Shown: in pieces, positions 5,461 through 7,463 of the stretch
How the letters are laid out: each line of letters begins with the position of its first letter
Position numbering within the stretch: the first letter of the stretch is position 1
Assembly: GCA_039795895.1 (NCBI GenBank)
Contig: JBDKKW010000025.1
Span: forward strand, 1-7,463
Direction of reading: 5' to 3'
Length of the DNA stretch: 7,463 nucleotides
From: JBBTSQ01 sp039795895
Lineage (GTDB): Bacteria; Patescibacteriota; Minisyncoccia; Phycocordibacterales; JBAYGS01
The notes under the pieces: generated by a model
Seen by the model: only the letters and a program-made list of their open reading frames with translations
Database searches by the model: none
What the model was told of the DNA's origin: nothing
Program-made: the position numbers and the translations under genes

Positions 5461-6702
5461 ATGTCCAAAAAAACCGCAACACTACTCGTACTCCTCATCG
5501 CCACCGTCATCTTTGCTGTGGTTGGTTTTTGGTACTATCAAAAGACAAATCCGGGGCAGGGGAGTACATCAGATAATTCGTCGTTCAACTTTTTCCCATT
5601 TGGAAAGCCAGCGGTCACCACCAACACCAACCCTACCGACAATGGTCAGGATGCTTTCGCTACCACTACCGACAACCAAAACAATACTCCCGAATTAGCG
5701 AAGCTCCACAAAATCTCAGATGAACCAGTCGCGGGTGGTATCGTTTTTACTGCAAACTCTATAAACATTGTCCGTTATATCGAGCGTGCAACGGGTCACA
5801 TCTACCAAGTACCATTTGATAGTATCGAAAAAGATCGTGTGTCCATCACCACCATCCCTCAAATTTACGAATCACTCTGGACCGAAAACGGGGGAGGAGT
5901 GTTGGTCCGCTACCTCAAAGGACTTTCAGAAAGTATCGAGACTTTTTCACTCGCGATCAGTAGTAGCACAGAGAGTAGTACTTCCGCACCGACAAATGGA
6001 GTCTTCTTCCCTAAAAATATCGCAACCATTACGACCAACCCAGCAAAAACCTCTCTCTTTTATATGGTGCCAAATGACACCGGTAGTATTGGGTATATCG
6101 CAAACACCACCAATTCAAAAAAGTCACAGGTGTTCAACTCACCTCTAAAAGAATGGTCTGCCGCATGGCCAAAAGAAGACACCATCGCACTTAGTCCAAA
6201 ACCCAGCCATGGGATTTATGGCCATCTCTTCTTCCTCAACACCAAGACAAACAAACTCACCAAAGTGCTGTCACGTATTCCCGGTCTCACCGCGCTCGTA
6301 AATACAGACGCCACCGCAGTACTCTACTCTCGAAGCACCCAAAACGAAACAAAATTATATATCAAGAGTCTAAAGACGGGTGTGATGCGTGAGATGCCTT
6401 TTAGCACCCTCCCTGAGAAATGTGTCTGGGCGCACACCCAAAGCCTACTACTCTTCTGTGCGGTACCAAAAGAGGGGATGAACGGTGAACTTCCTGATAT
6501 CTGGTACCAAGGGGTAGTCACCTTTAGTGATCAGGTGTGGAAGACCAATGTGGAAACCGGAGCCACCGACCTTGTCGCTGATCCTGACGCTCTCGTCTCG
6601 CAACCCATCGATGTTACTGAAATCTCTCTTGCTCCGGATGATAGTGTGATGACATTTATGAACAAAAAAGATTTGACGTATTGGGGACTGAGACTCAAGT
6701 AG
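5461..6702 (+). CDS. Membrane-anchored, probably beta-propeller protein
   Basis: The product has 413 residues. One N-terminal transmembrane helix (ATLLVLLIATVIFAVVGFWY, about 5-24) follows a short basic start (MSKK), so the protein is probably anchored with its bulk outside the membrane. A Ser/Thr/Asn-rich linker (about 30-80) leads to a large all-beta region. There, short repeating strands with small-talk motifs such as GHIYQVPF, GHLFFLNTKTNKL, TKLYIKSLKTG and WKTNVETGATDL recall the blade ends of TolB- or WD-like propellers. No catalytic motif is visible. It lies 14 nt after the pilin gene on the same strand, so a role in assembling or displaying the pilus machinery is possible. The propeller call is from pattern only and the family is not recognised by name. 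The last codons and stop share AAGTAGATAAA with the end of virB4. Confidence 0.65.
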   Translation: MSKKTATLLVLLIATVIFAVVGFWYYQKTNPGQGSTSDNSSFNFFPFGKPAVTTNTNPTDNGQDAFATTTDNQNNTPELAKLHKISDEPVAGGIVFTANSINIVRYIERATGHIYQVPFDSIEKDRVSITTIPQIYESLWTENGGGVLVRYLKGLSESIETFSLAISSSTESSTSAPTNGVFFPKNIATITTNPAKTSLFYMVPNDTGSIGYIANTTNSKKSQVFNSPLKEWSAAWPKEDTIALSPKPSHGIYGHLFFLNTKTNKLTKVLSRIPGLTALVNTDATAVLYSRSTQNETKLYIKSLKTGVMREMPFSTLPEKCVWAHTQSLLLFCAVPKEGMNGELPDIWYQGVVTFSDQVWKTNVETGATDLVADPDALVSQPIDVTEISLAPDDSVMTFMNKKDLTYWGLRLK

Positions 6703-6741
6703 ATAAATCAGCAAGAGAGAAAAGAAGCAAGATAGATCGGA
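6703..6741 (+). repeat. Left arm of intergenic repeat copy 3
   Basis: A purine-rich arm directly after a TAG stop. It carries AGCAAGAGAG (6710-6719), AGAAAAGAAGCAAGA (6718-6732) and GCAAGATAGATC (6727-6738). All three recur inverted downstream of the S23-type gene, at 7117-7126, 7120-7134 and 7106-7117. The block AAGATAGATCGGAA runs into the S23-type start codon. It also matches the left arm of copy 2. Confidence 0.75.
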
Positions 6742-7098
6742 ATGATAAATAATTACAAAAACTTGTTAGTGTGGAAGAAATCAATAGAGTTGGTTGTTTC
6801 TGTTTATCAATTTACAAAAAAATTACCTGCTTCGGAAAGATACGGTCTAGTGAGCCAGCTCGAACGTGCGTCAGTATCAATTCCTTCAAATATTGTCGAA
6901 GGTTCGTGTCGATCATCGAAAAAAGACTTTGCCCATTTTCTTGAAATCGCTTTGGGTTCTACTTCTGAACTAGACACTCAACTTGAAGTGGCACTACAGG
7001 TAAATCTCGCCTCAAAAGAGGTGGTTGTTAATTTGCAGAACAAAGCAGTTGAAATCTCAAAAATGTTACAATCTTTAATTAAAACTTGCCGAATTTAG
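6742..7098 (+). CDS. Four-helix-bundle protein, S23/23S-IVS type
   Basis: The product has 118 residues, the normal size for this family. Hallmarks are NNYKNLLVWKKSIELV at the start (W11), LPASERYGLVSQLERA, the core RASVSIPSNIVEG (42-54), KKDFAHFLEIALGSTSELDT (60-79) and a closing LIKTCR. Related proteins are encoded in intervening sequences of some bacterial 23S rRNA genes, and Avd accessory proteins of diversity-generating retroelements share the fold. The cellular role of stand-alone copies is unknown. Here the gene sits between two inverted repeat arms, in the slot a GC hairpin takes in the other repeat copies. There is no convincing -10 and only a weak GGA before the ATG, so expression may depend on read-through from the propeller gene. 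I see no template repeat or reverse transcriptase in the window. Confidence 0.9.
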   Translation: MINNYKNLLVWKKSIELVVSVYQFTKKLPASERYGLVSQLERASVSIPSNIVEGSCRSSKKDFAHFLEIALGSTSELDTQLEVALQVNLASKEVVVNLQNKAVEISKMLQSLIKTCRI

Positions 7099-7105
7099 TT
7101 TTTTT
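7081..7105 (+). terminator. Weak terminator-like stem with T-run after the S23-type gene
   Basis: AAAACT (7081-7086) can pair with AGTTTT (7097-7102) across a 10-nt loop, with further Ts to 7105. The stem is AT-rich, short and overlaps the end of the coding region, so it would be weak. The T-run itself is the only clear U-tract at a gene end in the window. Confidence 0.3.
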
Positions 7106-7143
7106 GATCTATCTTGCTCTCTTGCTTCTTTTCTTCTCCTCTA
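7099..7143 (-). repeat. Right arm of intergenic repeat copy 3
   Basis: The purine-rich strand is the minus strand here, reading out of the jag stop codon (TAG, 7143-7141). The 35-bp block at 7106-7140 aligns ungapped with 3291-3325 (27 of 35). Its part at 7118-7137 matches 208-227 (19 of 20). It is inverted relative to the arm at 6703-6741, so the two could pair in one transcript spanning the S23-type gene. Confidence 0.75.
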
Positions 7144-7463
7144 TTCTACATATTTAACCACCACCCTTCTCTCGCGTCCTTCTCCCATTGATTCAGTCTT
7201 AATGTGGGGGAGGGTTTTGAGTTCCGAATGGACAATCATTCGCTCGTAGGATGACATCGGCTCAAATTCAACATCAGTTTTAAACTGGGTCACCCGATCA
7301 GCATACAGTCTCGCTTTAAGACGAAGCTTGTCCGCAAGTCCTTCTTTGTAGTTGTTGATATCAAGAGTAAATCGAGGCAGTTCATTGGTCCCAGCTTTTT
7401 TGAGGGCAATCTTTCGCACCACATGATCCAGCGCGTCTAAATGCTCACCATCAGTGCCGATAA
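7141..7463 (-). CDS. jag: Jag/KhpB RNA-binding protein, KH and R3H domains (5' end missing)
   Basis: The frame is open from the right edge, giving 107 C-terminal residues. The visible part begins IGTDGEHLDALDHVVRKIAL, the end of the Jag-type KH domain with its IGxxGxxLDAL signature. It continues through FTLDINNYKEGLADKLRLKA into an R3H domain with EFEPMSSYERMIVHSELKTL, the Arg-x-x-x-His motif, and TESMGEGRERRVVV. Jag/KhpB is a small RNA-binding regulator linked to cell elongation and division in Gram-positive bacteria, and is commonly encoded right after yidC. That neighbour would be beyond the window. An apparent internal GTG start at 7422 is rejected, since the KH homology extends upstream of it. 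It is convergent with the S23-type gene. Confidence 0.92.
   Translation of the reverse strand, partial: IGTDGEHLDALDHVVRKIALKKAGTNELPRFTLDINNYKEGLADKLRLKARLYADRVTQFKTDVEFEPMSSYERMIVHSELKTLPHIKTESMGEGRERRVVVKYVE

Noticed and set aside
6742..7098. Diversity-generating retroelement accessory gene (avd)
   Set aside because: The fold family is related, but there is no reverse transcriptase and no template/variable repeat pair in the window.
6703..7143. Classical insertion sequence or transposon around the S23-type gene
   Set aside because: No transposase and no clear target-site duplication outside the arms; the arms also occur without the gene elsewhere in the window.
7141..7422. Stand-alone 93-residue protein starting at GTG 7422
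   Set aside because: The frame continues to the window edge and encodes the Jag KH signature upstream, so this is an internal codon of a longer gene.
1..7463. Recoded TGA (as in Gracilibacteria or SR1)
   Set aside because: TGA is never used as a stop here, but all genes read through at full length in the standard code without needing in-frame TGA, and nine stops are too few to argue from.

Overview
The window looks like a fragment of a Candidate Phyla Radiation (Patescibacteria) chromosome, most likely from the Parcubacteria side. The evidence is the gene set: a short PrgI-family protein, a TraC-like protein, a VirB4 ATPase, a VirB2-like pilin and poorly conserved envelope proteins. Genes are tightly packed, Shine-Dalgarno sequences are nearly absent, and stops are only TAG (6) or TAA (3). 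The placement is inferred from protein-family gestalt; no marker gene such as rRNA is present.

Layout. At the left edge is the 3' end of an unidentified + strand gene (3-95). It converges across a hairpin-bearing intergenic element on prgI (231-647, minus). prgI is divergent from traC-like (738-1382) and virB4 (1388-3202). A second hairpin element (3203-3330) separates virB4 from a second + strand unit. That unit encodes a secreted Ig-like protein (3384-4382), a VirB2-like pilin with a long coiled-coil tail (4385-5446) and a membrane-anchored, probably beta-propeller protein (5461-6702). A four-helix-bundle (S23/IVS-type) gene (6742-7098) lies between inverted purine-rich arms. The window ends inside jag/khpB (7141 to beyond 7463, minus), a core gene usually next to yidC.

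How the genes may work together. PrgI, the TraC-like protein and VirB4 would form the inner-membrane platform and motor of a reduced type IV secretion-like machine. The pilin would be its substrate or conduit, and the Ig-like and propeller proteins could be envelope or surface parts. No coupling protein (VirD4), relaxase, VirB6-like channel or lytic transglycosylase is visible here, so DNA conjugation cannot be inferred from this window alone.

Two patterns stand out beyond the genes. First, several start codons sit 6-8 nt behind a -10 hexamer, three of them extended (TGnTATAMT), which predicts leaderless mRNAs. Second, a dispersed intergenic repeat occurs three times in 7.4 kb. It has inward-facing purine-rich arms carrying AGAAGAANAGAAGCAA-like and AAGATAGATCGGAA-like blocks. 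In two copies the arms enclose a GC-rich hairpin; in the third they enclose the S23-type gene. No intergenic stretch exceeds 300 bp. I found no tRNA, rRNA, CRISPR array or insertion sequence.
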